A DNA stretch of 64,000 bases from Marinobacterium rhizophilum (GCF_024397915.1 NZ_CP073347.1:4898001-4962000), one strand, 5' to 3'. Counted from the first letter of the stretch, positions 8,795 through 18,289 are shown. Numbers and translations: made by a program. The notes: a model not told the origin generated them from the sequence alone.

Positions 8795-9649
8795 TCAGTA
8801 GCCCGAGGCGCTGGGGCTGCCTGACAGCAGTGCCACGGCGATCGCCATCGCACAGATCAGCGCGCCCAGGACCGTCAGGCAAAGTGCCCTGGGTCCTGGA
8901 TGAGTGATATTTTTCAGCCCCGGCAACTGTGCCTGCAGCCTGTCGATCAGCAACAGGGGGCTAAGCATCAGCAGTGCCCAGCCGCTGGCCTGGGTGAAAA
9001 ACAGCAGCTGGGCACAGAGCGCGACCAGTGCGGTGATCAGTACACAGGAGGCGCTGGCGCCCAGGGCAAAGCGCAGGCGTGGCCAGTTCCACAGCACAAA
9101 GCCGCCACAGGCTGCCATCATGGCAAAACCGGTTTGCGCAATGGAGGCCGAGGCGCCGACCAGGCTGATGGCGCCAACGCCACCGCTGGCAAGCAGCAGC
9201 ATGATACTGCCGTCGATCCGGTCCGCGGCTGCGGTAATGCGCCAGTTTGCCAGCAGGGCAAAGGCCATGAGCACCAGTATCAATGCCCAGCCGGCCAGGT
9301 CGATTCGGTCGATACGACTTCCCAGCAGCCACCCCAGTGCACCGAGGGACAGCAGTATTCCCGCCATCGATACCGCACGGGCGCGCAGGTTCAGGCTGTC
9401 GAGCACCAGGCCCAGCGCCAGTGCGATCACAACCAGGTAGGGCAGCTTCTGCGATGCCGAACGCGGCGGGAATACCGGTGCCTGAATCAGTACCAGGCTG
9501 GCCATAAAGCCCATGGCGATCGCGGCGCAGGCAAGGCGCCCGCCGAGCTGCGGGCCGAATGCCGCGCGAATCAGGCCGGTCAGGCCCAGTGCCAGCAGCA
9601 GGGGGAGCAGCGAGCTCTGTATGGCAGGGTTATTCAACAGCGATGACAT
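8795..9649 (-). CDS. Polytopic membrane protein of unknown function
   Basis: A 284-residue protein made almost wholly of hydrophobic helices (about nine). No catalytic or transport motif is recognised. The start at 9649 is preferred because GAGG lies 7 bases upstream; a longer frame to 9691 adds a basic, non-hydrophobic stretch. It is 50 bases upstream of yceI on the same strand and may be co-transcribed with it. The following gene on the other strand is a response regulator. Confidence 0.65.
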   Translation of the reverse strand: MSSLLNNPAIQSSLLPLLLALGLTGLIRAAFGPQLGGRLACAAIAMGFMASLVLIQAPVFPPRSASQKLPYLVVIALALGLVLDSLNLRARAVSMAGILLSLGALGWLLGSRIDRIDLAGWALILVLMAFALLANWRITAAADRIDGSIMLLLASGGVGAISLVGASASIAQTGFAMMAACGGFVLWNWPRLRFALGASASCVLITALVALCAQLLFFTQASGWALLMLSPLLLIDRLQAQLPGLKNITHPGPRALCLTVLGALICAMAIAVALLSGSPSASGY

Positions 9650-9853
9650 CCGTGCGCCTCGGCCTTTGCAAATGAAATTCAGTAAGAGCACCCATTAAGC
9701 ACGCATTGTGTGTACAAAGTTTTTCAGCCAGGGGGTGATTTGTCGCGCTTTGTCGCAACGGCTCCTGCTGACATACTTTGATACATTTTCCGTTCGCCCG
9801 TGGCCGAAGCAGGGGGTAAGCTTGGCCCAGAATCCCTTATCGACCGAAATTGC

Positions 9854-10573
9854 ATGAACTCGACGCCTCACATCCTTGTTGTTGATGACCACCAGGAAAT
9901 TCGCGACCTGGTGGCGCGCTATCTTGAGCAGTACGAGATGCGGGTCAGCACGGCGCGGGACGGCCAGGAAATGAAAAAACGCTTGGCAGACAGCGCTATT
10001 GATCTGGTGGTTCTGGACCTGATGATGCCCGGTGAGGACGGCCTGGCACTCTGTCGTCATCTGCGCGAGCACAGCCAGGTCCCCATCATCATGCTGACCG
10101 CGATGGCCGAGCAAACCGATCGCGTGCTGGGTCTGGAAATGGGCGCCGATGACTACCTGACCAAGCCGTTTTTCCCCCGTGAGCTGCTGGCCCGTATCAA
10201 GGCCGTGCTGCGTCGCACCGAGGCGCTGCCGCCGCAGCGCGAGGCTGTCCCGGTGGAGCAGTTGTGCTTTGCGGGCTGGCGGCTGGATGTCGCCCGGCGT
10301 GAACTCGTGGGGCACGACGAGGTGGCGGTGCCTCTGAGCACGGCGGAATTCAAGCTGTTGTCCACCTTCCTGGCCCATCCGCGCCGGGTACTGAGTCGCG
10401 AGCAGCTGCTGGATCTGACCCGGGGGCGCCAGGCCGACGTGTTTGATCGCAGCATCGACAACCAGGTGAGCCGCCTGCGGCGCAAGGTCGAGCAGGATCC
10501 CGGCAATCCGGTGCTGATCAAGACGGTCTGGGGCGGCGGTTACATGCTCAGTGTGGAGGTAACCGAACGGTGA
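9854..10573 (+). CDS. OmpR/PhoB-family response regulator
   Basis: A 239-residue regulator. The receiver domain (about 5-120) has acidic DDH near residue 11, phosphoacceptor Asp in LVVLDLMMPGEDG, and the conserved Thr and Lys (MLTAM, LTKPF). A winged-helix DNA-binding domain (about 135-235) closes with the typical VWGGGYML. The ATG at 9854 begins just before the receiver; an in-frame ATG at 9800 would add 18 residues. The stop overlaps the start of the sensor kinase gene, showing a two-gene operon. The target genes are unknown. Confidence 0.9.
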   Translation: MNSTPHILVVDDHQEIRDLVARYLEQYEMRVSTARDGQEMKKRLADSAIDLVVLDLMMPGEDGLALCRHLREHSQVPIIMLTAMAEQTDRVLGLEMGADDYLTKPFFPRELLARIKAVLRRTEALPPQREAVPVEQLCFAGWRLDVARRELVGHDEVAVPLSTAEFKLLSTFLAHPRRVLSREQLLDLTRGRQADVFDRSIDNQVSRLRRKVEQDPGNPVLIKTVWGGGYMLSVEVTER

Positions 10574-11940
10574 TGCGCTATTTGCGCCAGAGCCTGCCGG
10601 GGCGGGTCATAGTGCTGCTGATCCTGGCACTGGGTATCGTCAACGCCACCACGGTGTACATTTTTTTCGAGGAACGCAGTCGTGCTGTGCGCCACAGCCA
10701 GATGGAAGACCTGGTCTCGCGCAGTGCGGCGATGGAGCGGCTGCTGAGCGATACGCCGGTGGCGCTGCATCAGCAGATGCTGAGCTCCGTTACCAGCACC
10801 CGTTTTCGTTTCGCCATCGAGGCTGATGCTGCCGCGAGTCCTGCCGAGCGCACCGCGCCGGACCATCCGCTGTATCGGCGTTTGGCGGATCTTGCGAGCA
10901 CCGCGCCGGCGCAAACGCGCTTGTCCATCAGCCCGCGCTACTACTGGTGCTACAGCTGGGTGCAGAACCTGCTCAGGCCGAACCTGCTGTTTGATGCCAA
11001 CGGTGGACTGCCGCTGGCGACGGTTTCGCTGCAGCGCCCCGATGGTCTCTGGCTCAATGCGGTACTGCTGTCCCCCACCAACCTGCCGAGCTGGATAGGC
11101 CCGCTGCTGGTGGCGTTGGGGCTCTTTGCCCTCACGGTGACAGTTGTGGTGCTGATCGTGCGCCATGTCACGGCACCGTTGGCGGCCCTGACTCAGGCGG
11201 CGGATCGGATCGGCCGGGGTGAGACCACCGAGGTCATCGCCGAGCAGGGACCGCAGGACATGCGCCATACCATGCGGGCATTCAATCGCATGCGCGAGCG
11301 CCTCGAGCGCTTTGTGCGCAACCGCACCCAGATGATGGCTGCTATTTCCCATGACCTGCGCACGCCGCTGACATCCCTGCGCCTGCATGCCGAATTTTTG
11401 CCAGGCGGGCCCGAGCGGGACAAGATGCTGTGCATTCTCGGCGAAATGCAGGGCATGATCGATGCCACCCTGGCCTTCACGCGGGAGGATGCGGTACAGG
11501 AAGACTCTCGCAATGTGGATCTGGCGGCCCTGATCGGCAGCCTCTGTGATGACCTGCAGGCGCTGGGGCTGAACATCACCTATGACGACAACCTGCGCAT
11601 GCCGTTCCTGTGCCGGCCGGTGTCGTTGCGCCGTGCCCTGAGCAACCTGATCGAAAACGCCTGTCACTACGGTGGCAGCGCCGAGGTTGAGATCCGCGAG
11701 GACGCCCAGCAACTGCAGATATTTGTGCGGGACCGGGGCCCGGGCATAGCACCGGCGGACCTTGAACGGGTGTTCGACCCCTTCGTACGGCTCGAAGGTT
11801 CGCGCAACCGGGATACCGGCGGTATCGGCCTGGGACTGGCCATTGCCCGCAGCATCGCCCATGCCCACGGCGGCGAAATCCGGCTGCGCAATCGCCCCGG
11901 TGGCGGTCTTGAAGTCGAACTGCAACTGCCGCGCAGCTGA
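10570..11940 (+). CDS. EnvZ-like sensor histidine kinase
   Basis: A 456-residue inner-membrane kinase. Two membrane helices (about 12-34 and 175-200) flank a short periplasmic sensor region. A HAMP linker (about 200-250), a HisKA domain with the phosphoacceptor His in AAISHDLRTPLTSLR, and an HATPase_c domain with N box (LSNLIENACHYG), G1 (DRGPGI), F and G2 (GGIGLGLAI) follow. The frame starts with overlapping GTG and ATG codons (10570, 10573) within the stop of the response regulator, so translation is coupled. The layout is that of EnvZ/RstB-type kinases; the stimulus is unknown. Confidence 0.9.
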   Translation: MMRYLRQSLPGRVIVLLILALGIVNATTVYIFFEERSRAVRHSQMEDLVSRSAAMERLLSDTPVALHQQMLSSVTSTRFRFAIEADAAASPAERTAPDHPLYRRLADLASTAPAQTRLSISPRYYWCYSWVQNLLRPNLLFDANGGLPLATVSLQRPDGLWLNAVLLSPTNLPSWIGPLLVALGLFALTVTVVVLIVRHVTAPLAALTQAADRIGRGETTEVIAEQGPQDMRHTMRAFNRMRERLERFVRNRTQMMAAISHDLRTPLTSLRLHAEFLPGGPERDKMLCILGEMQGMIDATLAFTREDAVQEDSRNVDLAALIGSLCDDLQALGLNITYDDNLRMPFLCRPVSLRRALSNLIENACHYGGSAEVEIREDAQQLQIFVRDRGPGIAPADLERVFDPFVRLEGSRNRDTGGIGLGLAIARSIAHAHGGEIRLRNRPGGGLEVELQLPRS

Positions 11941-12177
11941 AGGTTGCAGTGACCTCCGGCGATCGGGTGCGACCTGCTGGCACCGCCCGAAATTCCATTA
12001 TATAGTTGCGCCAGTGCCCCGCGGCCATGGTGGCGGGGCCCAAAAAAATAACAAGGGTCCGATGAATGAAAACCTTTCTGAATGCATGTATACGCTCGCT
12101 GGCCAAATGCAGTGTCTACTTCACCTACGTGGAGTCCAGGCCTGAAATGCTGGAAAGCGCAGGGGGCGCCAGGCGCT

Positions 12178-12212
12178 GAAGGCTGTCTCTTTTCCCAAGG
12201 AGAGCCTTTTGT
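12178..12212 (+). terminator. Probable rho-independent terminator
   Basis: AAGGCT plus CTC pairs with GAG plus AGCCTT (two-base bulge), followed by TTTT. It would end transcripts from the two-component operon about 240 bases after the kinase stop. Confidence 0.5.
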
Positions 12213-12258
12213 CATAAGAGCCTTCGCCTGACGGTGTTGTGTCAGGCGGCTTCAGGAA

Positions 12259-12292
12259 AAGCATCGCTGATCATGTCAGCGGTGCTTTTTTA
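12259..12292 (+). terminator. Rho-independent terminator
   Basis: AGCATCGCTGA pairs with TCAGCGGTGCT (one T-G wobble) around a five-base loop and is followed by six T. It lies about 75 bases before the AbrB-like gene. It must end either the upstream operon or a short independent transcript. Confidence 0.75.
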
Positions 12293-12365
12293 TGCCGGAT
12301 CCAGACCTATCACTGCTCGTTGTCGCCGTCGTGCGGCACAGAACTCTCGCCCAGGACCGGCCGAC

Positions 12366-13391
12366 ATGCGTAAAACCCTTATCACTCTGCTGCTCGCAAC
12401 CCTGGGCGGCTATCTGGCCTGGCTCGCGGCCATTCCGCTGCCCTGGATGCTGGGGGCCATGTGCCTGACCGGCGGGCTGGCCGTGGCTGGCAAGAATGTG
12501 GCGGTGCCGACGGGGCTGCGCAATCTGTTTCTGGCGGTACTGGGGGTCTACCTGGGCTCCGGCGTGACGTCCGATATTGCGCAACAGCTGCTGGACTGGC
12601 GCTATTCACTCCTGCTGGTACTGATCTATGTGCCGTTTCTGACGCTGGTCGTCACGCTGTTCTATCGTTACGCGGGGCGTTTTGACTGGGCCACGGCGTT
12701 CTACTCGGCAGCGCCTGGTGCTCTGAGCTTCCTGGTGCTGGCCAGCCAGGGCTCAGGGGCTGATTCGCGCACGGTTGCCTTGCTGCAGTCACTGCGGGTT
12801 TTCCTGCTGGTCATGTGCGCGCCGCTGCTGGCGTCCGTGCTGGGCGGTGACCTGCGGCCCCAGCCGGAGGTGCTGCACGAAACCCTGGGCCTGGCGGATG
12901 TGGCGGGCTTGCTGCTGGCCAATGTGGTGGTTATTGCGCTGCTGCGCAGGCTGCAGGTTCCCGCCGCTGAAATGGCCGGTGGCGCCCTGACGACAGCGGT
13001 GCTCTTTGGCACTGGACTGGTGCACGGCACATTGCCGCCGCTGCTGCTGGATGCGGCACTGGTGGTGCTGGGGGCATCGGTGGGGTGCCGCTTCATGCCG
13101 CTGAGCTGGGCCCAGGTGCGGCACTGGGTCGGTACCGGTCTGGCGGCCTTTGTACTGACGATGGTTATTGCGCTGGGGGCGGCCTGGCTGGTACAGGGGC
13201 TAACCGATATCGATCGGGTTTCAGCCTTTCTGGCGTTTGCCCCCGGTGGTGAGGGGGAAATGAGCCTGGTGGCGTTATCCCTGTCGCTGGACGCCACCTT
13301 TGTAACCGTCCATAACCTGGCGCGCATTTATCTGCTGATTGTGCTGGTGGCGGCGAGTCAGTGGTTCTTCGCCCGGGAGCGCCTGGCGTGA
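12366..13391 (+). CDS. AbrB-family (AbrB duplication) membrane protein
   Basis: A 341-residue protein of about ten hydrophobic helices, arranged as two similar halves. The opening GGYLAWLAAIPLPWMLGAM and GLRNLFLAVLGVYLGSGVT, echoed by GASVGCRFMPLSW in the second half, is the pattern of the AbrB membrane family. That family is often misnamed a transcriptional regulator or ammonia monooxygenase; a transport role has been suggested but is not settled. The start at ATG 12366 is where the helix pattern begins. It stands alone, convergent with the aldo/keto reductase gene. Confidence 0.8.
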   Translation: MRKTLITLLLATLGGYLAWLAAIPLPWMLGAMCLTGGLAVAGKNVAVPTGLRNLFLAVLGVYLGSGVTSDIAQQLLDWRYSLLLVLIYVPFLTLVVTLFYRYAGRFDWATAFYSAAPGALSFLVLASQGSGADSRTVALLQSLRVFLLVMCAPLLASVLGGDLRPQPEVLHETLGLADVAGLLLANVVVIALLRRLQVPAAEMAGGALTTAVLFGTGLVHGTLPPLLLDAALVVLGASVGCRFMPLSWAQVRHWVGTGLAAFVLTMVIALGAAWLVQGLTDIDRVSAFLAFAPGGEGEMSLVALSLSLDATFVTVHNLARIYLLIVLVAASQWFFARERLA

Positions 13392-13421
13392 AACGCGCCT
13401 TCCCGGGTGGCCGGCGTCGGC

Positions 13422-14411
13422 TCAGAACCTTTCGGTATCGATTTCCAGCAGGGTTGCCGCGTTATAGCGTGCTCCCTGTACCGTGCGGGGGTTGATCAGG
13501 TCGTCGAGCCGGTGCAGAAGTTCCGGCGACAGCTCGATGCCGGCGCCCTGGCTGTTTTCCTGCAGGTGCGCGCTATTGCCGGTACCCGGTATCGGAATCA
13601 CGTGCTCATCCTGGGCCAATAGCCAGGCCAGTGCCAGCTGCCCCATGGAGCAGCCCGCTTCGCGGGCGATGCGCTGGTATTCGTCCAGTAGCTTGAGGTT
13701 GGCCGGGTAGTTCTGCGAACTAAAACGCGGCATGCTGCGCCGCAGGTCGTTCTCAGCCAGCTGTTGCGGGTTTTCAAGGCTGCCTGTCAGAAAGCCGCGG
13801 GCCAGCGGGCTGAACGCGACCAGGGCGGCGCCAATGTCCTTGCAGGCCTGCAGCACGGCGATTTCGGGCTCGCGGGTCCAGAGTGAATACTCGCTCTGCA
13901 CGGCGCTGATCGGGTGCTCGGCGTGGGCCCTGCGCAGGGTCTGTGCCGACACTTCCGACAGGCCCAGGGCGCGAATCTTGCCGGCATCTACCAGGTCGGC
14001 GAGGGCGCCGACGCTTTCCTCGATGGGCACTTGTTTATCCCAGCGGTGCAGGTAGTAGAGGTCGATGACCTCGGTTTTCAGGCGGCGCAGGCTGTCTTCG
14101 CAGGTCTTTTTCAGAACCTCGGGGCGGCCGTTGATTTCCCGCTCGCCGGTGGCGTTGCGAAAAATGCCACACTTGCTCGCCAGCACGAACTCGTCACGCC
14201 TGTGCATCACCGCCTTGCCGAGCAGACTTTCGTTCTGGCCATAGCCATAGAGAGCGGCGGTATCGAGCAGCGTGTGGCCCGCATCCAGTGCCTGGTTCAG
14301 CAGGCGGATGGCGCTGTCCTCATCGGGTCCGGGGCCATAGCCGTGGGACAGGCTCATGCAGCCAAAGCCGATGGCCGAAACCTCAAAAGGACCGAGTGTG
14401 CGCTGTTGCAT
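13422..14411 (-). CDS. Aldo/keto reductase
   Basis: A 329-residue cytosolic NADPH-dependent oxidoreductase with a TIM-barrel pattern. The catalytic Asp and Tyr lie in LLDTAALYGYGQNE, the catalytic Lys in FVLASKCG, and the His in DLYYLHRWD. The NADP-binding end has IPIPGTGNSAHLQEN. It resembles the YakC/Tas-like branch that reduces aldehydes and ketones; the physiological substrate is unknown. AGGAAAACC precedes the ATG. It is followed 20 bases downstream of its start, on the same strand, by yaaA, so yaaA lies upstream in the same probable transcript. Confidence 0.9.
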   Translation of the reverse strand: MQQRTLGPFEVSAIGFGCMSLSHGYGPGPDEDSAIRLLNQALDAGHTLLDTAALYGYGQNESLLGKAVMHRRDEFVLASKCGIFRNATGEREINGRPEVLKKTCEDSLRRLKTEVIDLYYLHRWDKQVPIEESVGALADLVDAGKIRALGLSEVSAQTLRRAHAEHPISAVQSEYSLWTREPEIAVLQACKDIGAALVAFSPLARGFLTGSLENPQQLAENDLRRSMPRFSSQNYPANLKLLDEYQRIAREAGCSMGQLALAWLLAQDEHVIPIPGTGNSAHLQENSQGAGIELSPELLHRLDDLINPRTVQGARYNAATLLEIDTERF

Positions 14412-14431
14412 GGTTTTCCTCTGCTGCGTGT

Positions 14432-15202
14432 TCAGGCGTGGTCGCGGATAAAGACCCAGGTATCACCCTGTGACATGGACGGCGCGAAACGATAACCGTC
14501 GATATCGAAAGCGCGCAGCTGCTCGGGGTCCTGAATGCGGTTCTGGATGATGTAGCGAGCCATCAGGCCGCGGGCTTTCTTGGCATAGAAGCTGATGATC
14601 TTGTACTGGCCGTTTTTCCAGTCCTTGAACACCGGCGTGATCAGGCGTGCATCCAGCGCCTTGGGCTGCACGGATCTGAAGTACTCGTTGGACGCCAGGT
14701 TTACCAGTACCGGCGAGCTCTGCGCCAGTTCCTGGTTAAGCGCATCAGTCAGGCGCGGGCCCCAGAACTGGTACAGGTCCTTGCCGCGGCTGTTGCCCAG
14801 CTTGGTGCCCATTTCCAGTCGGTAGGGCTGCATCAGGTCCAGTGGTTTGAGCAGGCCGTAGAGCCCGGACAGAATGCGCAGCCGGGACTGGGCAAAGTCG
14901 AGGTCCTCGGCCGACAGGCTCTGGGCATCCAGGCCCGTGTAGACATCGCCCTTGAACGCCAGCAGCGCCTGCTTGGCGTTGTCTGCGTTGAAGGGCCTGT
15001 CCCAGCTCGCATAGCGTGCCACGTTGAGGCTGGCCAGCTTGTCGCTGAGTTTCATCAGCTCGGCGACATCCTGTACCGCCAGGGTGCGCAGTTCATCGAT
15101 CAGCAGTTGCGACTGGTCAAGATAGGCCGGCTGGCTATGGCGGTCGATGGTGGGCGGGGTGTCGAAATCCAGGGTCTTGGCGGGGGAGATTACTGTCAGC
15201 AT
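14432..15202 (-). CDS. yaaA: Peroxide stress protein YaaA
   Basis: A 256-residue protein of the UPF0246/YaaA family. It opens with MLTVISPAKTLDF, and the body has the family motifs AILSGLYGLLKPLD-like (RILSGLYGLLKPLDLMQPYRLEMG), NLASNEYF and a C-terminal KKARGLMARYII. In E. coli YaaA lowers free iron and protects DNA during hydrogen peroxide stress. The start at 15202 is chosen because the family begins there; an in-frame codon at 15289 would add a non-conserved stretch. The aldo/keto reductase gene follows 20 bases later on the same strand. Confidence 0.93.
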   Translation of the reverse strand: MLTVISPAKTLDFDTPPTIDRHSQPAYLDQSQLLIDELRTLAVQDVAELMKLSDKLASLNVARYASWDRPFNADNAKQALLAFKGDVYTGLDAQSLSAEDLDFAQSRLRILSGLYGLLKPLDLMQPYRLEMGTKLGNSRGKDLYQFWGPRLTDALNQELAQSSPVLVNLASNEYFRSVQPKALDARLITPVFKDWKNGQYKIISFYAKKARGLMARYIIQNRIQDPEQLRAFDIDGYRFAPSMSQGDTWVFIRDHA

Positions 15203-15380
15203 GGGTACGGCATCTTTGGCTTCAATTCGCCCCCGATCATACGCAGATTTTCTGGGCAAAAAAAGCGCAGTGGCGGCTGTGTTCGGCACCGGAGTGCCTG
15301 GTGTCTTCTGCGCCGCGCAGAGGCCCTGTGGCCAGGGCGTTTTATGCTAGAGTAAGCCGCACTTCACTCAAGAGCCGCTT

Positions 15381-16145
15381 ATGCAATACACAACGGGAAA
15401 GGAAGCCTTTTACGCCGGTATCCGGGCGCTGCTGCCGGCAGCGCCGGGCGTGATCCCCTTCGGGCTGGTCACCGGTGTCACCGCGATCGAGCAGGGATTG
15501 TCTCCGCTGACGACCATTGGCATGACGGTGCTGTTTTTTGCAGGTGCCGCCCAGATGGCGGCGCTGCAGCTGTTGCGCAATGATGCCTTTCCGCTGGTGA
15601 TTATTGTCACGGCACTGGTGATCAACCTGCGTTTTCTTATGTACAGCGCCTCGATGGCACCACACTTTGCCGGCCTGCCCAAGCGCTGGACCTGGCCGAT
15701 GTCCTATGTCCTGTCCGATCAGGCCTATGTGTTGAGCATTCTGAAGTTTTCGAGCGGCAAGGCGCCGCTGTACGGGCACTATTTCTTTGCCGGCGCCGCT
15801 TTCAGTATGTGGCTGACCTGGCAGCTGGCGGTCATGGCCGGGGTGTTTCTGGGGGCCGAGATTCCGGCGAGCTGGTCGCTGGATTTCGCCATCCCGCTGG
15901 TCTTTCTGGCGCTGCTGGTGCCGTCGGTTCGCAACCGGGCTTGCCTGGTGGCAGCCTGTGTCGGTGGGGCGGTGGCCGTGCTGGCCACAGGCATGGCCTA
16001 TAACCTGGGCCTGCTGGTGGCATCTTTCTGCGGCATCGGTGCGGGCTTGCTGGTGGAGCACTACCAGTGTCGCCGCCCGCGTAGAGTCGCGGATGCAGGG
16101 TTGGAAAAAACCGATTCTCGGGTTAGCGAGGATAGCGCACCATGA
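15381..16145 (+). CDS. azlC: AzlC-type branched-chain amino acid exporter, large subunit
   Basis: A 254-residue protein with about seven hydrophobic helices. The beginning FYAGIRALLPAAPGVIPFGLVTG and the FFAGAAQMAALQLL motif are typical of AzlC. The AzlCD pair forms an inner-membrane exporter linked to branched-chain amino acids and analogues. The stop overlaps the start of azlD (ATGA), showing translational coupling. The C-terminal 30 residues are charged and variable. Confidence 0.9.
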   Translation: MQYTTGKEAFYAGIRALLPAAPGVIPFGLVTGVTAIEQGLSPLTTIGMTVLFFAGAAQMAALQLLRNDAFPLVIIVTALVINLRFLMYSASMAPHFAGLPKRWTWPMSYVLSDQAYVLSILKFSSGKAPLYGHYFFAGAAFSMWLTWQLAVMAGVFLGAEIPASWSLDFAIPLVFLALLVPSVRNRACLVAACVGGAVAVLATGMAYNLGLLVASFCGIGAGLLVEHYQCRRPRRVADAGLEKTDSRVSEDSAP

Positions 16146-16465
16146 GTGAACTGCAGCTGTGGTTGCTGTTTCTGGCGGTGGGGCTGGGTACCTTTGCGCT
16201 GCGCCTGTCCTTTATCCAGTTTCACGGCCAGCTGCGCCTGCCGCCGGTACTGAACCGGGCTCTGGCCTATGTGCCTGCCAGTGTGCTGGCCGCCCTGGTG
16301 CTGCCCTCGGTGGTATACCCTGCGGCGGACTCGGAACTGACCCTGGCGAACCCCCGTATCCTGGCAGCCCTGGTGGCGGCCCTGGTGGCATGGAAAACGA
16401 AGAATATTCTCTACACCCTGCTCAGTGGCATGGCGGTACTCTGGCTGCTGCAATTGCTGGGCTGA
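16142..16465 (+). CDS. azlD: AzlD-type branched-chain amino acid exporter, small subunit
   Basis: A 107-residue protein with four hydrophobic helices and the AzlD pattern (LGTFALRLSFI near the start, ALAYVPASVLAALVLPSV in the middle, and a closing NILYTLLSGMAVLWLLQ). It is the small membrane partner of AzlC. Its ATG overlaps the azlC stop by four bases. It converges on a DUF2789 gene 39 bases downstream. Confidence 0.88.
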   Translation: MSELQLWLLFLAVGLGTFALRLSFIQFHGQLRLPPVLNRALAYVPASVLAALVLPSVVYPAADSELTLANPRILAALVAALVAWKTKNILYTLLSGMAVLWLLQLLG

Positions 16466-16504
16466 ACGGGGCGCTGCCCGGGGCCGGGCGACGCTGGGCC
16501 TGGC

Positions 16505-16738
16505 TCAATTGCGCAGCCGGGTGTTGAGCTCATCGACCACTTCGCACCAGTCAGAGTCCTCATCAACGGCTTCGCGCAGAAAGGCGGCCTGCACGGGCGT
16601 CCAGAACGTCGCCTGATCAAGGCGGATGTCCTGGCTGAACAGCCGGTGGATGCGAATAAACTGCTCGACGTCCTGCTCGGTGCTGGGCAGGCCAAGCTGT
16701 TCGAACAGGTTATGCATGCTGTGTTGCGAGGTATCCAT
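16505..16738 (-). CDS. DUF2789 family small protein
   Basis: A 77-residue acidic protein with the DUF2789 pattern: HSMHNLFEQLGLPS, then IDRFI-like FIRIHRLFSQDIRL and FLREAVDEDSDWCEVVDELN. The family is common in pseudomonads and relatives and has no known function. GGGAGT lies upstream of the ATG. Confidence 0.85.
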   Translation of the reverse strand: MDTSQHSMHNLFEQLGLPSTEQDVEQFIRIHRLFSQDIRLDQATFWTPVQAAFLREAVDEDSDWCEVVDELNTRLRN

Positions 16739-16971
16739 GCTGAACTCCCGCGATGCAAGCTTGGGTGGGGGTGCAAGCAGGCCGGTGCATCGCTCTGTGC
16801 CTGCACTCTGGAGTCTTGTTCAGGCACGGGGGAAAGTCAAAGCGGGGCCCCCGTCGCGGGAGGCCGAAGCCCGCAGTGCCGCGTCGCCCGCCAAGGCGCC
16901 CCCGGGCGCTGAATTGTGTATCATAGCGGCCAACCATTTCTGCAGGCTTTTAAAGAGTTAATAACAGAGCC

Positions 16972-18255
16972 ATGACCAAAAAAACCGTACTTACCGGCAT
17001 CACCACGAGCGGTACTCCGCATATCGGGAACTACCTGGGTGCGATTCAGCCCGCAATCGACGCCAGCCGCAACCCGGCGCTGGACAGCTACTTCTTCCTG
17101 GCCGATTACCATGCCCTGATCAAGTGCCACGACCCTGAGCGCGTGGCGCGTTCGACCCGCGAGATCGCGGCCACCTGGCTGGCGCTGGGGCTGGATACGG
17201 ATTCAGCGACCTACTATCGTCAGACAGATATCCCGGAGATCACCGAACTCACCTGGATACTCACCTGCATGACCTCCAAGGGGCTGATGAACCGGGCCCA
17301 CGCCTACAAGGCTTCCACCGACGCCAACCGGGACGCGGGAAACAGCGATCTGGACGACGGTGTAACTATGGGGCTGTTCAGCTACCCGATCCTCATGGCG
17401 GCCGATATCCTGATGTTTAACGCCGATATCATTCCGGTGGGCAAGGATCAGATTCAGCACATCGAAATGGCGCGGGATATTGCCGGGCGCTTCAACCACA
17501 ACTACGAGGCGCTGTTCAACCTGCCCCAGGCCCAGGTGGACGAGCATACGCAGCTGATTCCCGGGCTCGACGGACGCAAGATGTCCAAGAGCTACGACAA
17601 TACGATTCCGCTGTTCAGCTCCAGCGATGAACTGCGCCGGCTGATCAACCTGATTACCACGGATCTGCGTGCTCCCGGCGAGCCGAAGGACCCGGATGGC
17701 AACACGATCTTTCAGCTTTACAGCTGCTTTGCCGATGCCGGTGAGATCGAGGCCATGCGGCGCCAGTTCCTCGAAGGGATTGCCTGGGGAGATGCCAAGA
17801 AACAGCTGTTCGAATTCCTCGATGCCAAGCTCAGCGCGCCGCGCAGCCGCTACAATGAGCTGATGCAGGATCTGGGGCATGTTGAACAGGAGCTGCACAA
17901 GGGCGCCGAGAAAGCCCGTGCCAAGGCTGCGCCTCTGCTGGACAAGGTACGCATTGCCGCGGGTATTCGCCCGTTGACCTACCAGGCGCCGGTGGCTGCG
18001 AGTGAAGCCAAAAAGAAGGAAAAGTCCGCGCAAGAGCAGGCGCGAGTGGATGAAGGGCGCCGCCGGGCTATTCTTATGCAGCTCAAGCCGTTGCTGGACC
18101 AGGTTTCCGGCGCCGACGACAAGGCCGCGGCGGCGGCGGCCATCATCGCGCAGAAAGCGGCCGAAGTGGAGGGTCTGAAGAAAAAGGCCCGCCAGAAAGC
18201 CCAGAACGAACTGGATGTGCTGAACGAAGAGCTGGCCGTTTTTCTTACCGCTTAA
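16972..18255 (+). CDS. trpS: Tryptophanyl-tRNA synthetase
   Basis: A 427-residue class I aminoacyl-tRNA synthetase that charges tRNA-Trp. The HIGH-like motif TPHIGNYLG is at about residues 14-22 and the KMSKS loop (GRKMSKSYDN) at about 200-210. The protein is longer than the compact 330-residue form: it has a C-terminal extension of about 90 residues, rich in Lys, Ala and Glu and likely coiled-coil, as in the longer pseudomonad form. It is preceded by an AT-rich promoter-like stretch and followed 34 bases later by a sulfurtransferase gene. Confidence 0.95.
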   Translation: MTKKTVLTGITTSGTPHIGNYLGAIQPAIDASRNPALDSYFFLADYHALIKCHDPERVARSTREIAATWLALGLDTDSATYYRQTDIPEITELTWILTCMTSKGLMNRAHAYKASTDANRDAGNSDLDDGVTMGLFSYPILMAADILMFNADIIPVGKDQIQHIEMARDIAGRFNHNYEALFNLPQAQVDEHTQLIPGLDGRKMSKSYDNTIPLFSSSDELRRLINLITTDLRAPGEPKDPDGNTIFQLYSCFADAGEIEAMRRQFLEGIAWGDAKKQLFEFLDAKLSAPRSRYNELMQDLGHVEQELHKGAEKARAKAAPLLDKVRIAAGIRPLTYQAPVAASEAKKKEKSAQEQARVDEGRRRAILMQLKPLLDQVSGADDKAAAAAAIIAQKAAEVEGLKKKARQKAQNELDVLNEELAVFLTA

Positions 18256-18289
18256 CTCGGTACTGGCCAAAACGCTGAAGGAAGCCGCC

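Larger units (their letters stand above)
11941..12365. other. 425-bp intergenic region with two tandem hairpins
   Basis: No convincing protein gene. A 27-codon ORF starts at ATG 12062 but has little support. The main content is structured: a hairpin with a T-run at 12178-12210, a perfect 8-bp inverted repeat (CGCCTGAC/GTCAGGCG) at 12225-12248, and a strong terminator at 12260-12291. This could be the end of the two-component operon plus a small RNA or leader ahead of the AbrB-like gene. Confidence 0.5.
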
